From a virus: a stretch of DNA of 30,141 nt. Position 1 is the first letter of the stretch. The number at the start of each line of letters is the position of its first letter. The position numbers were made by a program, and so were the translations under genes. Below the pieces are notes generated by a model. That model ran no database searches, was not told the DNA's origin, and saw only the letters and a list, made by a program, of their open reading frames with translations. This document shows positions 7,226 to 15,900 of this stretch, piece by piece. The DNA is taken from positions 1-30,141 of IMG/VR virus record IMGVR_UViG_3300046028_007200; one strand, written 5' to 3'.

Positions 7226-7261
7226 CAAATGTAAGTAAAATATTTGAATAATCCTATTATT
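7226..7261 (-). promoter_or_regulatory. Promoter-like cassette, copy 2
   Basis: On the minus strand AATAATAGGATTATTCA is followed by an A/T spacer and a -7 TACATTTG (7233-7226), a full match to the Bacteroidota TAnnTTTG. It is the second copy of the block at 662-697 (32 of 36 identical). It drives the sigma gene, whose ATG is about 130 nt downstream, leaving a long A/T-only leader. Confidence 0.6.
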
Positions 7262-7285
7262 GTTTCATTTATTTTACTTACATTT
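7227..7285. repeat. 16-bp perfect inverted repeat around promoter copy 2
   Basis: AAATGTAAGTAAAATA (7227-7242) is the exact reverse complement of 7270-7285, with a 27-nt loop holding the upstream half of the promoter cassette. On the minus strand it starts 6 nt after the stop codon of the glycosyltransferase gene and could act as its terminator, though it lacks a clear U-tract. Confidence 0.6.
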
Positions 7286-7291
7286 TTTTTA

Positions 7292-8089
7292 TTAAGATAA
7301 AATATATTCTACTTTTCTTTCATCGGTAAAGTAGTATTCTTTTTTTGCCGTTTCATACCAGAATGTAACTTCTTCTTGTGTGATACCACGTTTATTTAAA
7401 ATATCTAAATAAGAGCCTTCTCTATTATTTCTATGTAATAATCCAATTTTAGGGATTGTATAAATAATTTGGTCATTAAATGTTGCTCTTAGTAAATATT
7501 CATAGATAAAACTAATACTTAGTGAACTTTTAAAACCATTAATAATATTAAAGTCTTCTGTTTTATACATACCACCTGTAACTAATAATAATGTTAATTT
7601 ATCTAACATTTTATTTGTAACAACACCAATTTTACCATCTTGATAAAAGCCTTTTGAAAATGCTTCTGTGTCAGTAAATTTCATGAAATTGTCTTTATTG
7701 TCAGTTTCTACAATAATAGGTAAAAATAGTGATACATTTGTATATGCTTTTGAATATTTATTATAATTTTTAAGGGCGTTATCACTTAATTCATCATCAA
7801 GTTCCAATGGAATAAAATATTCTGTAACACATTTTTCTTTTGCAAAGAAATTGATTTGTGAACAGTAATCACTATTACCTTTATTAATAATAACGTTTAA
7901 GTTATATTTTTTTACTAAATCATTTATATCATATTCTTTAACTTCTTTTGTAAGAACAAGATTGATTGATTTTGGTGTAAAGTTATTTTTATCAATTGAT
8001 TCCAATGCTTTTTCAAGAAAAACTTTATCATCTTTCGTAAGTTCATTGATAGGTATTACAATTGAGATATTTTCTAAAATTTCTTTCAT
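7292..8089 (-). CDS. GT-A-fold (family 2-like) glycosyltransferase
   Basis: A 265-residue protein with the layout of a family 2 glycosyltransferase. An N-terminal nucleotide-binding strand ISIVIPINE (8-16) is followed by a Rossmann-like half. A DxD-like site comes next (YFIPLELDDELSDNAL, about 91-106), and then GGMYKTEDFNIINGF (about 172-186), the acceptor-side segment usually written GG....F...GGFDE. It would transfer a sugar from a nucleotide-sugar. The acceptor is unknown. It follows the GT-B gene by 32 nt on the same strand, and a TATAAATA (8126-8119, minus) lies in that gap, a possible T4-type late promoter. It is soluble, with no membrane segments. Confidence 0.7.
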   Translation of the reverse strand: MKEILENISIVIPINELTKDDKVFLEKALESIDKNNFTPKSINLVLTKEVKEYDINDLVKKYNLNVIINKGNSDYCSQINFFAKEKCVTEYFIPLELDDELSDNALKNYNKYSKAYTNVSLFLPIIVETDNKDNFMKFTDTEAFSKGFYQDGKIGVVTNKMLDKLTLLLVTGGMYKTEDFNIINGFKSSLSISFIYEYLLRATFNDQIIYTIPKIGLLHRNNREGSYLDILNKRGITQEEVTFWYETAKKEYYFTDERKVEYILS

Positions 8090-8121
8090 TTTATATATTT
8101 TATTTTATATTTATTAGTTAT

Positions 8122-9189
8122 TTATACAGTTTCTGTTGTGGTTTGAACTGGTTCAAGATATCTATTGAATTCTAATACTCTTTTGTTGAAGAAATATTTG
8201 TATGTATCTTCAATTGATTTATTTGAATTTTCGATAGTATATTTTGAAGCTGTTTCTCTCATTTCATTGTAGAAACTATCATCGATTTTATCTTGAATAA
8301 AATCTTCAATAAAATTTGCAATTAGTGTTGGCATTTGAAGAATATCATTTGTCCAGTAACCATTTTTTTCTGTAATATATTCTGGTCTTAAATCTGGGAT
8401 AAAGCCAATTGGTACTGAACCGCATTTCATTGCTTCGATTGGTGTTGTACCAAAACTAGCGATTCTATCAATCCATAATGTTGCAGCTGATTTTGACATT
8501 TTATCAGCAAATTCACTTCTTTTTGTTGGTCTTAAATCTTCAAAAGAAACAAATCTATAATGTGGGTATTTTAGATAAAATAATTTAAATACTTTACTAG
8601 CTTCTTGTGGATTTCTAGTTATAAAAGAAATAATTAAATCTTTTGGTTTAGTTGGTTCTTTAAAATATTCTGGAATACCGATTGTATAATTTTTTACATC
8701 ATAATTTTGTGACATATTAGTTTTAACAAATTCAGTTAAATTTTCATTTGTGGTAATTACATTAGTAATACCATATTTATCACCCCATTGTTCACCTGGT
8801 AGTAAACCTTTTAATCCATTTTCATATGATTGTAAAAGAACAACTTTACCACAATTCAATTGAGTGATTTGTTCCATTACATTAGTAAAGATTTCAGGGA
8901 TAATTAGGAAATCTTCAACTGAAATATTAAAATTAACTTTTGATGAAATATGTGGTAATACTTTCAAATCGTCATCTAACCATTCTGGTACAACATATTC
9001 ATCTGTATCTGTTAAAATTTGTGAATCATATCCAAGTCCTCTTAGGATTTTAACATGATTATAAATTTCGATTACAGATGCACAAGCAGCATCTGGTTGA
9101 ATCATAAAAAACATTACTTTAAAATTTTTATTTAAAATGTTTTCTTTTGATAATTTAATTTTTTCTAATTTTTCATTTAATTCACTCAT
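8122..9189 (-). CDS. GT-B-fold (family 4-like) glycosyltransferase
   Basis: A 355-residue two-domain glycosyltransferase. The N-terminal domain opens with KVMFFMIQPDAACASVIEIY, the usual strand-loop-helix of GT-B enzymes, followed by a helix carrying ILRGLGYDSQILT. The C-terminal domain has the family 4 signature region SFGTTPIEAMKCGSVPIGF (about 245-263), whose glutamate normally contacts the nucleotide-sugar, then the ..NGYW.. loop. The first 20 residues are a charged helix and the last 15 are low complexity (PVQTTTETV). It lies between the degenerate HAD gene (10 nt) and the GT-A gene, which suggests a joint pathway. The acceptor is not deducible. Confidence 0.75.
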   Translation of the reverse strand: MSELNEKLEKIKLSKENILNKNFKVMFFMIQPDAACASVIEIYNHVKILRGLGYDSQILTDTDEYVVPEWLDDDLKVLPHISSKVNFNISVEDFLIIPEIFTNVMEQITQLNCGKVVLLQSYENGLKGLLPGEQWGDKYGITNVITTNENLTEFVKTNMSQNYDVKNYTIGIPEYFKEPTKPKDLIISFITRNPQEASKVFKLFYLKYPHYRFVSFEDLRPTKRSEFADKMSKSAATLWIDRIASFGTTPIEAMKCGSVPIGFIPDLRPEYITEKNGYWTNDILQMPTLIANFIEDFIQDKIDDSFYNEMRETASKYTIENSNKSIEDTYKYFFNKRVLEFNRYLEPVQTTTETV

Positions 9190-9199
9190 TGTATTTTAT

Positions 9200-9763
9200 T
9201 TATTTTAATAATTTAAGTATAATTTTAGGTAAATCTTTTATTTCTCTAATAGAATATTCGGTAGAGATATTTTTATTGTATTCCATATCTAGTTTTACAA
9301 CTACCATACCATCTTTTTTAACTGACAGTATTTCTGGGTTGCTTGATAGCAATATAGAACAATTTTCTGTAATTTCCAAATTATTTTTAAAGAATTTTAT
9401 TTCATCGGACTGAATGACATGTTTTGCTAAAAAATATAATGTTGTTGGTTGTGCTTTGTATTGTTCAGTAGTACATAATCTAACTAAATAACCTTGGTCA
9501 TTTAAAAATTGTTTTACTTTATTATAGTCTTGCGAACAACCTTGATAACATTCTGTTGCCATGCCGAGTAATTCAAATTGATTTTCTAAATGTAAAAATT
9601 CTTCTTCTTCCTTTTTATTAAAAAAATATCTATTAATATCATAAGGATTTAAATCAGTTATTTTATCTCTATCTGGATATGTTTGTTCATATAAATATAT
9701 AAATGTACCTGAATAATCTCTTATTACATCATCAATACAAATATTAATTATTTTTTGTTCCAT
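9200..9763 (-). CDS. Degenerate HAD-fold protein, probably catalytically inactive
   Basis: A 187-residue protein whose N-terminus NICIDDVIRDYSGTF aligns with the nucleotidase half of the gene at 24700 (GLDIDGVLADFSGRF). The HAD motif I nucleophile, the first Asp of DxD, is replaced by C9 while the second (D11) is kept. At motif IV the paired Asp of VDDCWDN is replaced by SS (LLSSNPE, S140-S141). VRLCTTE (about 94-100) stands where motif II (VTAR) would be. The fold is inferred, and the missing residues argue against phosphatase activity, leaving a binding or regulatory role. It sits 3 nt downstream of PhoH and 10 nt upstream of the GT-B gene. Confidence 0.6.
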   Translation of the reverse strand: MEQKIINICIDDVIRDYSGTFIYLYEQTYPDRDKITDLNPYDINRYFFNKKEEEEFLHLENQFELLGMATECYQGCSQDYNKVKQFLNDQGYLVRLCTTEQYKAQPTTLYFLAKHVIQSDEIKFFKNNLEITENCSILLSSNPEILSVKKDGMVVVKLDMEYNKNISTEYSIREIKDLPKIILKLLK

Positions 9764-9766
9764 AAA

Positions 9767-10606
9767 TTATCCTTTTAATATTTTCTTACCCCAAAAGTTA
9801 GTGGTTTCTTTATTATTATTTATTTGTTCATCTTTATATTGTTCGTATCTTTCAACAACTTCAATAAGAAATGGACTTCTCATTATATCTTTAGTAGAAA
9901 ATTCAAATATTTTAATATCTTTAATATCTTTAACCATATTAATAAAATCTAGTAATTTAACATCTCTTCGTTTGATATCGAATTGTGAAACGTCTCCCAT
10001 AATAATTGCCTTGCTCTCTCTTCCTGTACGTGTTAACCATAACATTAATTGTTGCATTGTACAATTTTGTGCTTCATCAATTAACATTACTGAATTAGAA
10101 TATGTTTTACCACGCATGAATGCTAATGGTTGTACAATAATAAAACCACCTGTTTTTAATAATTCAAGTGTAAATTTACCGATAATTAATTCAAAATTAC
10201 TATAATAAGATTCAATATACGGACTTACTTTTTCATCTTCATTTCCAGGGAGAAAACCCATATTTTCACCAGATTCAACCATTGGTTTGGTTAGGATTAT
10301 TTTATCAACTTTACCGTCAGCTAATAATGTTAGTGCAGCATAGCATGCTGATAATGTTTTTGATGTACCTGCTGGTCCTGATATAATTGTTAATATATTA
10401 TTTCTAATATCTTTTTGTAAAGATAATTGTTTTTCTGTTAAAATAATTGGTGATTTATCTATATCAGATTTTTTTAAAAAATCACTAATTTTATTTGTTT
10501 TACCTTTATTATTTAAATTATTAACCGATACTTTATGTACTGATGGTGTATAATCTTCAATATCGGTTAATGATACTTTTTTTGCTCTACTTTTTGAAAC
10601 AGCCAT
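9767..10606 (-). CDS. phoH: PhoH-like ATPase
   Basis: A 279-residue PhoH-family P-loop NTPase, common in myoviruses, where it is thought to act on RNA or DNA; its exact role in phage is not settled. The N-terminal 50 residues are basic and low in complexity. The helicase-like core begins at TEKQLSLQKDI, with Walker A GPAGTSKT at 77-84, LTKPMVESGENMGFLPG (105-121, the family motif after strand 2), Walker B MLIDEAQN at 174-181, and the sensor segment IIMGDVSQFD (about 196-205). All catalytic motifs are intact. It heads the 10606-to-7292 run with the HAD-like and glycosyltransferase genes. Confidence 0.92.
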   Translation of the reverse strand: MAVSKSRAKKVSLTDIEDYTPSVHKVSVNNLNNKGKTNKISDFLKKSDIDKSPIILTEKQLSLQKDIRNNILTIISGPAGTSKTLSACYAALTLLADGKVDKIILTKPMVESGENMGFLPGNEDEKVSPYIESYYSNFELIIGKFTLELLKTGGFIIVQPLAFMRGKTYSNSVMLIDEAQNCTMQQLMLWLTRTGRESKAIIMGDVSQFDIKRRDVKLLDFINMVKDIKDIKIFEFSTKDIMRSPFLIEVVERYEQYKDEQINNNKETTNFWGKKILKG

Positions 10607-10634
10607 TTTAATTTATGTTGAAAACTTAAAAAAA

Positions 10635-10805
10635 TTAGTTAATTACTTCTGCCGAAGGCTGTTCTTCTAGTCCTTGTTGTTTTTTTATATATTCATCAAC
10701 CATAGTTCTGAACATTTTTTCTTGTTTTTTCTTAGCTTCAACACTTTTTTGTTTAAAACTAGCGACCTTTTTCGCATGGTTTTTTCTATTTTTTGATACT
10801 GCCAT
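10635..10805 (-). CDS. Small lysine-rich basic protein (56 aa)
   Basis: The ATG at 10805 opens a 56-residue frame starting MAVSKNRKNHAKKVASFKQK, followed by a helical KKKQEKMFRTMVDEYIKKQQ segment and an acidic tail. The MAVSK start is shared with PhoH (MAVSKSRAKK) just downstream. This may reflect a duplicated N-terminal tag or start region. High lysine content suggests nucleic acid or ribosome binding. It starts 1 nt after the stop of the upstream 73-aa gene, which supports it as a real, coupled gene. Confidence 0.65.
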   Translation of the reverse strand: MAVSKNRKNHAKKVASFKQKSVEAKKKQEKMFRTMVDEYIKKQQGLEEQPSAEVIN

Positions 10806-10806
10806 T

Positions 10807-11028
10807 TTATTTAATTGTTAAGATTTTATTTTTAATTAGTGTATTAATCATTATAGATGTTGTGATAGGCATTTCATCATTATCACCAATATCAGTTTCA
10901 TCAACAAAATTTTCATCATTTAGGACCATTAAAATAATATTAGATACTATATCACTTGTTTTACCTGAAACATCAGTTTCCATTAGTGTCTTTTGTAATT
11001 TTGCTAATTCCTTTAAATTGATTTCCAT
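10807..11028 (-). CDS. Hypothetical 73-aa acidic protein
   Basis: A soluble, mainly helical protein: an N-terminal amphipathic helix (MEINLKELAKLQKTLMET), an acidic middle (NDENFVDETDIGDNDEMP) and a C-terminal helix. I do not recognise it. It is the first gene of the minus-strand operon leading into PhoH; the minus strand upstream carries TATTATTG, a poor match to TAnnTTTG. The divergent 452-aa gene begins about 120 nt away. Confidence 0.6.
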   Translation of the reverse strand: MEINLKELAKLQKTLMETDVSGKTSDIVSNIILMVLNDENFVDETDIGDNDEMPITTSIMINTLIKNKILTIK

Positions 11029-11148
11029 AGTAAAAATATTTATATATTACAATAATAGGTAAAAAAAGTAATATATCCTAATTATATTTAAAAATTATTT
11101 TCTTAAATGTAATATATTAAATTAAACTATTTAAATATAAAGTATATT

Positions 11149-12507
11149 ATGTCATTGATTTCGGATAAAAAATCAGTTTTAGATTCAGTTGTATCAATAA
11201 ATTCATTATCTGATAGTTTGGCTACATTAAATAAATTAGATTTTTTAGATTCTTTTAATCCTGATGTTGATTTAAACACAAAAGATATTGTTCCTTTTTT
11301 TGTATCATTATTAACTACTTTACAAGGTGTTGAAAACACTAAAAAATTGATTAGTGATATTATAGTAAAACATACCAATGAATTTAATATAATTATAAAG
11401 GAACAATTAAAAAATCAAGTTTTAAATATTAGTAATAATAAATTATTAGATACCAATATTAAAATTAAAATAAATATTTCTCAAATTGACCCAAATGGTA
11501 ATTTAAAAATTAGAGATAGTAATAATATTATTTTTACTGAAAGTAAAAAAACAGGTGGAAAAATTTATAATTCTATTATTAATTTTTTAGATAATAATAT
11601 TGCTAGTGATACTTTTTATAATTATGCATTTGATGGTAAGGATGTTATTTTAACACCTATTATTGGTGGTGATACACAAATTAGTTTATTGAATAAAATA
11701 ATAGATGATACTAATTTTATATCTAGTAAAATAATTGTTAGTGAGGTATTACAATTATTATTTGGTAGTAATTATAAGTTAATGGGTAGTACTCAAAACC
11801 AAATATTGAAAAATGAAACTACTAACCTTATTTTAAATAAAATTATCGATAGTGAAGATATTAATAATGAAATATTTAATCTAAATGATAATGATTTAAA
11901 AAATTTACAAACATCAATAGATAAAGCAAATAAAGGTAATTTAATTGATGTTGATTGTTCTTACGGTGAAGTTTCTTTATCAAAAGATGAAATTAATAAT
12001 ATAGTTAATTCTACCAACCCTATTGATGCGATTAGTACATCATTAAATAATAATATTAATGATTCTGATATTAATGTTAAATATAGTGATGATAGTAGTA
12101 AGCAAAAAAGACAAGAGTTTTTAAATAATAGTAAAACTTTATCAAGGTTTAAAGATAAATCTGCTATGCAAAGTAAATTAACATCTGATATTATTAAAGC
12201 TACTAGTTTTATTATTGTTAAAAACGCAATATTATCACCGCAATTTCTAATTGTACAAAATATTGCCGAGTGTTATATTAAAGATAATGCTACTTCTTTA
12301 TTTCCTAATAATGAATTAGATATTATTAAAAATAATAAAAATACAATAATTTGTGTTATTAAAGCCTTAAAAAATAAATTTACAACATTAATATATAATG
12401 AATTAATTAAATTAATTAAAAAGAAAATATTACCAGTAGTTACATCTATTGTTGCTGAAAAGTTAAAATCTTATACTAGTCAATTAACATCATTGGTTGG
12501 ATTTTAA
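11149..12507 (+). CDS. Possible virion/tail-associated protein of unknown family (452 aa)
   Basis: A large soluble protein rich in N, I, S and L. The N-terminal region is helical (SVVSINSLSDSLATLNKLDFLDS). The middle (about 105-180) has a beta-like pattern. The C-terminal third (about 325-452) is strongly helical, with AILSPQFLIVQNIAECYI and then a long amphipathic KKILPVVTSIVAEKLKSYTSQL. There is no signal peptide and no catalytic motif. It is one of the two plus-strand genes inside the minus-strand structural block. It ends in a 4-nt convergent overlap with the 80-aa gene. Size, composition and neighbours suggest a structural or assembly protein, but this is inference. Confidence 0.55.
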   Translation: MSLISDKKSVLDSVVSINSLSDSLATLNKLDFLDSFNPDVDLNTKDIVPFFVSLLTTLQGVENTKKLISDIIVKHTNEFNIIIKEQLKNQVLNISNNKLLDTNIKIKINISQIDPNGNLKIRDSNNIIFTESKKTGGKIYNSIINFLDNNIASDTFYNYAFDGKDVILTPIIGGDTQISLLNKIIDDTNFISSKIIVSEVLQLLFGSNYKLMGSTQNQILKNETTNLILNKIIDSEDINNEIFNLNDNDLKNLQTSIDKANKGNLIDVDCSYGEVSLSKDEINNIVNSTNPIDAISTSLNNNINDSDINVKYSDDSSKQKRQEFLNNSKTLSRFKDKSAMQSKLTSDIIKATSFIIVKNAILSPQFLIVQNIAECYIKDNATSLFPNNELDIIKNNKNTIICVIKALKNKFTTLIYNELIKLIKKKILPVVTSIVAEKLKSYTSQLTSLVGF

Positions 12508-12746
12508 TCAAAATATTGTATATTTTGATAATTAATTTTGTTTGATTCAATATCAAGTTTACAATCAATTAATTTAATTATTTTGCTATCAAAAATAATG
12601 AAAATATATTCATAGTTAGAACTAATTATTTCAAAACCGTAGCTATCGATTATATTAAATTTAAAAATATTATTATTTGATAATCGATTAAAATTAATTT
12701 TGTAAATTAAATTATTAACTATAATATTTCCAATTTTCACATTCAT
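12504..12746 (-). CDS. Hypothetical 80-aa protein of the tail gene block
   Basis: A small, beta-rich, isoleucine- and asparagine-dominated protein (KIGNIIVNNLIYKINF...) without cysteines or membrane segments. Its ATG overlaps the stop of the 52-aa gene upstream in an ATGA arrangement, which supports translation. Its 3' end overlaps the convergent 452-aa gene by 4 nt with no terminator between. The function is unknown. A small tail or baseplate component is possible from its position. Confidence 0.55.
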   Translation of the reverse strand: MNVKIGNIIVNNLIYKINFNRLSNNNIFKFNIIDSYGFEIISSNYEYIFIIFDSKIIKLIDCKLDIESNKINYQNIQYFD

Positions 12747-12901
12747 TTAATATAATTATCACGTTTAATTATTTGTTCTATTAGAATATTAATTAATTCT
12801 TTTGCTGAACTATCAATTGTATGTAAATTTTCAACTTCTTTTATTAATTTATTTGTTGATATTAATTTAATATCAAAATCATTTTTTATATTTATTTCCA
12901 T
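12743..12901 (-). CDS. Hypothetical 52-aa helical protein
   Basis: From the ATG at 12901 the frame reads MEINIKNDFDIKLISTNKLI followed by a helix with KEVENLHTIDSSAKELINIL and a basic end. It fills the gap between the 1321-aa tail gene and the 80-aa gene, starting 15 nt after the former and overlapping the latter by ATGA. The function is unknown. Confidence 0.5.
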   Translation of the reverse strand: MEINIKNDFDIKLISTNKLIKEVENLHTIDSSAKELINILIEQIIKRDNYIK

Positions 12902-12916
12902 ATTAATGTTTTATTA

Positions 12917-15900
12917 TTAAATAGGTATTTTAACCATAGTGTAATCACTACTAGTAGTTACAGGAACTATTGTACCAGTTATTCCAGTGAAATATCTAGT
13001 GCTATCAACCATTATATTATAAACATTTCCTAGTGTTAATCCACTATATTGTGGTGTACTAAAATCAACAGTTAAATCAAATATATTTTCACCTGATATA
13101 AATGGTGTAGTTCCAGTAGCTAAAACATTTGTAAATGTTGTATCTATTAAATCAGCAAATTTAAGTGTGAAAATACCGTTCTCGATTGGTATTTGTTTTC
13201 CTATTGACCATTCAAATGTAAATGGATTAGTTGTAATGGTATATATTGTTGTTGTACTATTATCAACATAATAGGCGGTTACAATATCATTAGTTTCTAA
13301 ATTAGTATTAATAATAATTTTATTACTAACTAATGTAGATAAACTATAATCAGTTGTAGGTACTTGTATTAAACCATTTAAACTTATTTGTACTCTATTA
13401 GTATCACCAATATTTGTATTATCTGAAAAGAATACATATTTATTAATACTTGTATCATATAGTATTTTTTTACCAGCTGTTTGTGTTGTACCACTTGGTA
13501 TAACATAATTGACAACTTCACTCTCACTAATCATTTCTGATGCTAAACTATTAATAACATAAGAAACTGTTACAGTGTCTGTTGTAATTGTTGGTATGGC
13601 AATATAAAATAATCTATCTGTTAATGGTGCTATAACATTTGTAACACCACTATATTCAACATTTTTAACTAATGTAATACCATTTAATGTTAATGTTATA
13701 TCACCATTAGGTATATATGATAATATTACATTACCATTAATGTCTGGTGAAAATGTTTCAGTAATATATGTTCCTAAAACACTTGTGGTACTATTTGGTG
13801 TTAAATTTAATAAAGATGGTTTTTCTGGTGATTTAACTACAACAAAATACCAATCTTCTGATGAATCATATGTTTTGTAAGGAAAACTTAATGCACTATA
13901 ATCTGATTCTGTTGAATAAGTTGTTCCTGTATAATTTTTATATTTACTATAATCATAATAGAATTCATATTTATCCTGATTTTGTGGGTAATCAACTAAT
14001 GTAAATACATTATAAGGTTCATTGTTAGTATAGAAATCAATTGTTTCACCTGTTGTAGTGTTTTTATTATATGTATAATATGATTTAATTAAATATTCAG
14101 TATCACCAGTTAATGATGTATTATTAATAATATCTGTGTATAAATTAGTTCCACCACTAAAATAACTATGTGGTACAGTTTTATCATAAACTGATGTAGT
14201 ATTAAATTCAGTTGTACTATTATTATAATTAAATAATTTATAATTAAAAATACCATATTCAGTGTTTCCTGTTAATGATGTAGTATTTCCAGTAAAAATA
14301 AATGATAGTGTTTTACCAGTTGTTGTTGTATCAATATAATATACGCTATTATTTAATGGTAGTGAACCTATTTTTGTTGTACCTGACATAGTAAATGAAG
14401 GTACATCAAAACTAAATAATGATGTTGTCCACCTATCTTTTGGTTTAATAGTTTGACTTACTTTTATTAATAAATTACTAGTATTTGTTGTATTATCGTT
14501 TGTACCAGTAAAATTAGCTACACCCAAAGATTTAAATATATATGTTTTATTAACTATTGGTTCATTAAAAGTAATACCAATTTGTTTGATATTATTTAAT
14601 GATGTTTCAGTGGATATTGGTTGATTACTACTGAACTCAGAACTATCATCTATACCGTGTTTATATGTAAATTTTTGTTCGGTAAATATAGTATTTCTAA
14701 CTTTCATACCATCTTCTGCAATAATTGTTGTTGCAGGGATTAATTGAAACATAAAATTTTGATATTGATTTTGAAATTTCTTTATATAATTAAAAATTCT
14801 TTTAATATCATATTGTTTTGATAGTGTACCATTTTCACTATAAGTTCTTAATAAATAATCTTCATATAATTTATATAATGATGGATAGTTTATACCGTTA
14901 CTAGCTTCAACTACTTTTCTGTTTTGAACATTAATGAATTTACTATATATATCAAATATATATTCATTAAATGTTAATCCAGATACATTAAATATATTTG
15001 ACAATCTATCTGGATATGGTGGTGTTGTTCTCCCTGTTGAAGATACAGGATAATTATAATTAAAGTTATAATCATAAACATCACATTCAATTGCTTTAAT
15101 AGGGTCAACAAAAATACCGATTTCTTTTGTATTAATAATTAATTTACTACTATCAATACTATAATTGGTTTCTGTATTTGTAAAATCATCATAATGCGTT
15201 GTTTTTCCTGTTGAAAATACCCAAGATTTCCTATTATCAATAGTTTTATGTATTTTAAAACCTAATTTTCTATATACATCTAAATAACTTTGACCAAAAT
15301 CTGTATCACCAGATATTTGAAAATAATAATCACTTATTTCATTTGATGCAATAGGATAACCTTCACTATCATATGGAAGTGTAGTTAATTCTTCATTTAA
15401 TGGATATATTAAATCAGGTAACGATGTATCGTTTGGATTTATTTTACCTTCAACAGTATAAACATATTCATTTACTTCAATAAAACAATCAGGTAGTCCT
15501 ATTAATGCAAAAATAGCTTCAATAGCTTTTCTAGTACCTTTTGATTTAAATAAATAATTTGTATTTAATAATATTCTTCGCCAAAATTCAATATCTAATT
15601 CATTTGCCGATAAAGAATTATTAACGCCTTGAATATCTTTACTAAATATAGAATTAAATAAATCATCAGTTTCTAATGTATTAAAAGTTTTCCAACCTAG
15701 TGTTTGTGCTAAATTTTTAATAAATAAATCAGGTGTATTTTCAACTTTATCATATGAAATTGTATTAACAAAAGCTATACCATCAATAAATTTCTTGATT
15801 TCATCAACTTCTCTACCTAAAATTCTACTAATTTGTTTTGATTTATTATAAACTGTTGTATCAGTGTTTGTAACTGATGAAGGAATTAACATTCTATATA

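Noticed and set aside
8119-8126. TATAAATA upstream of the GT-A gene as a sure late promoter
   Set aside because: An 8-mer of A/T is expected often by chance in DNA of this composition, and the flanks do not match the 12-mer. It is mentioned only as a possibility.
9801-10205. 134-aa plus-strand ORF inside phoH
   Set aside because: The frame lies fully antisense to conserved PhoH motifs, so it is a by-product of codon bias.
10651-10659. GCCGAAGGC mini-hairpin in the 56-aa gene
   Set aside because: Only three pairs, within coding sequence and without a U-tract.
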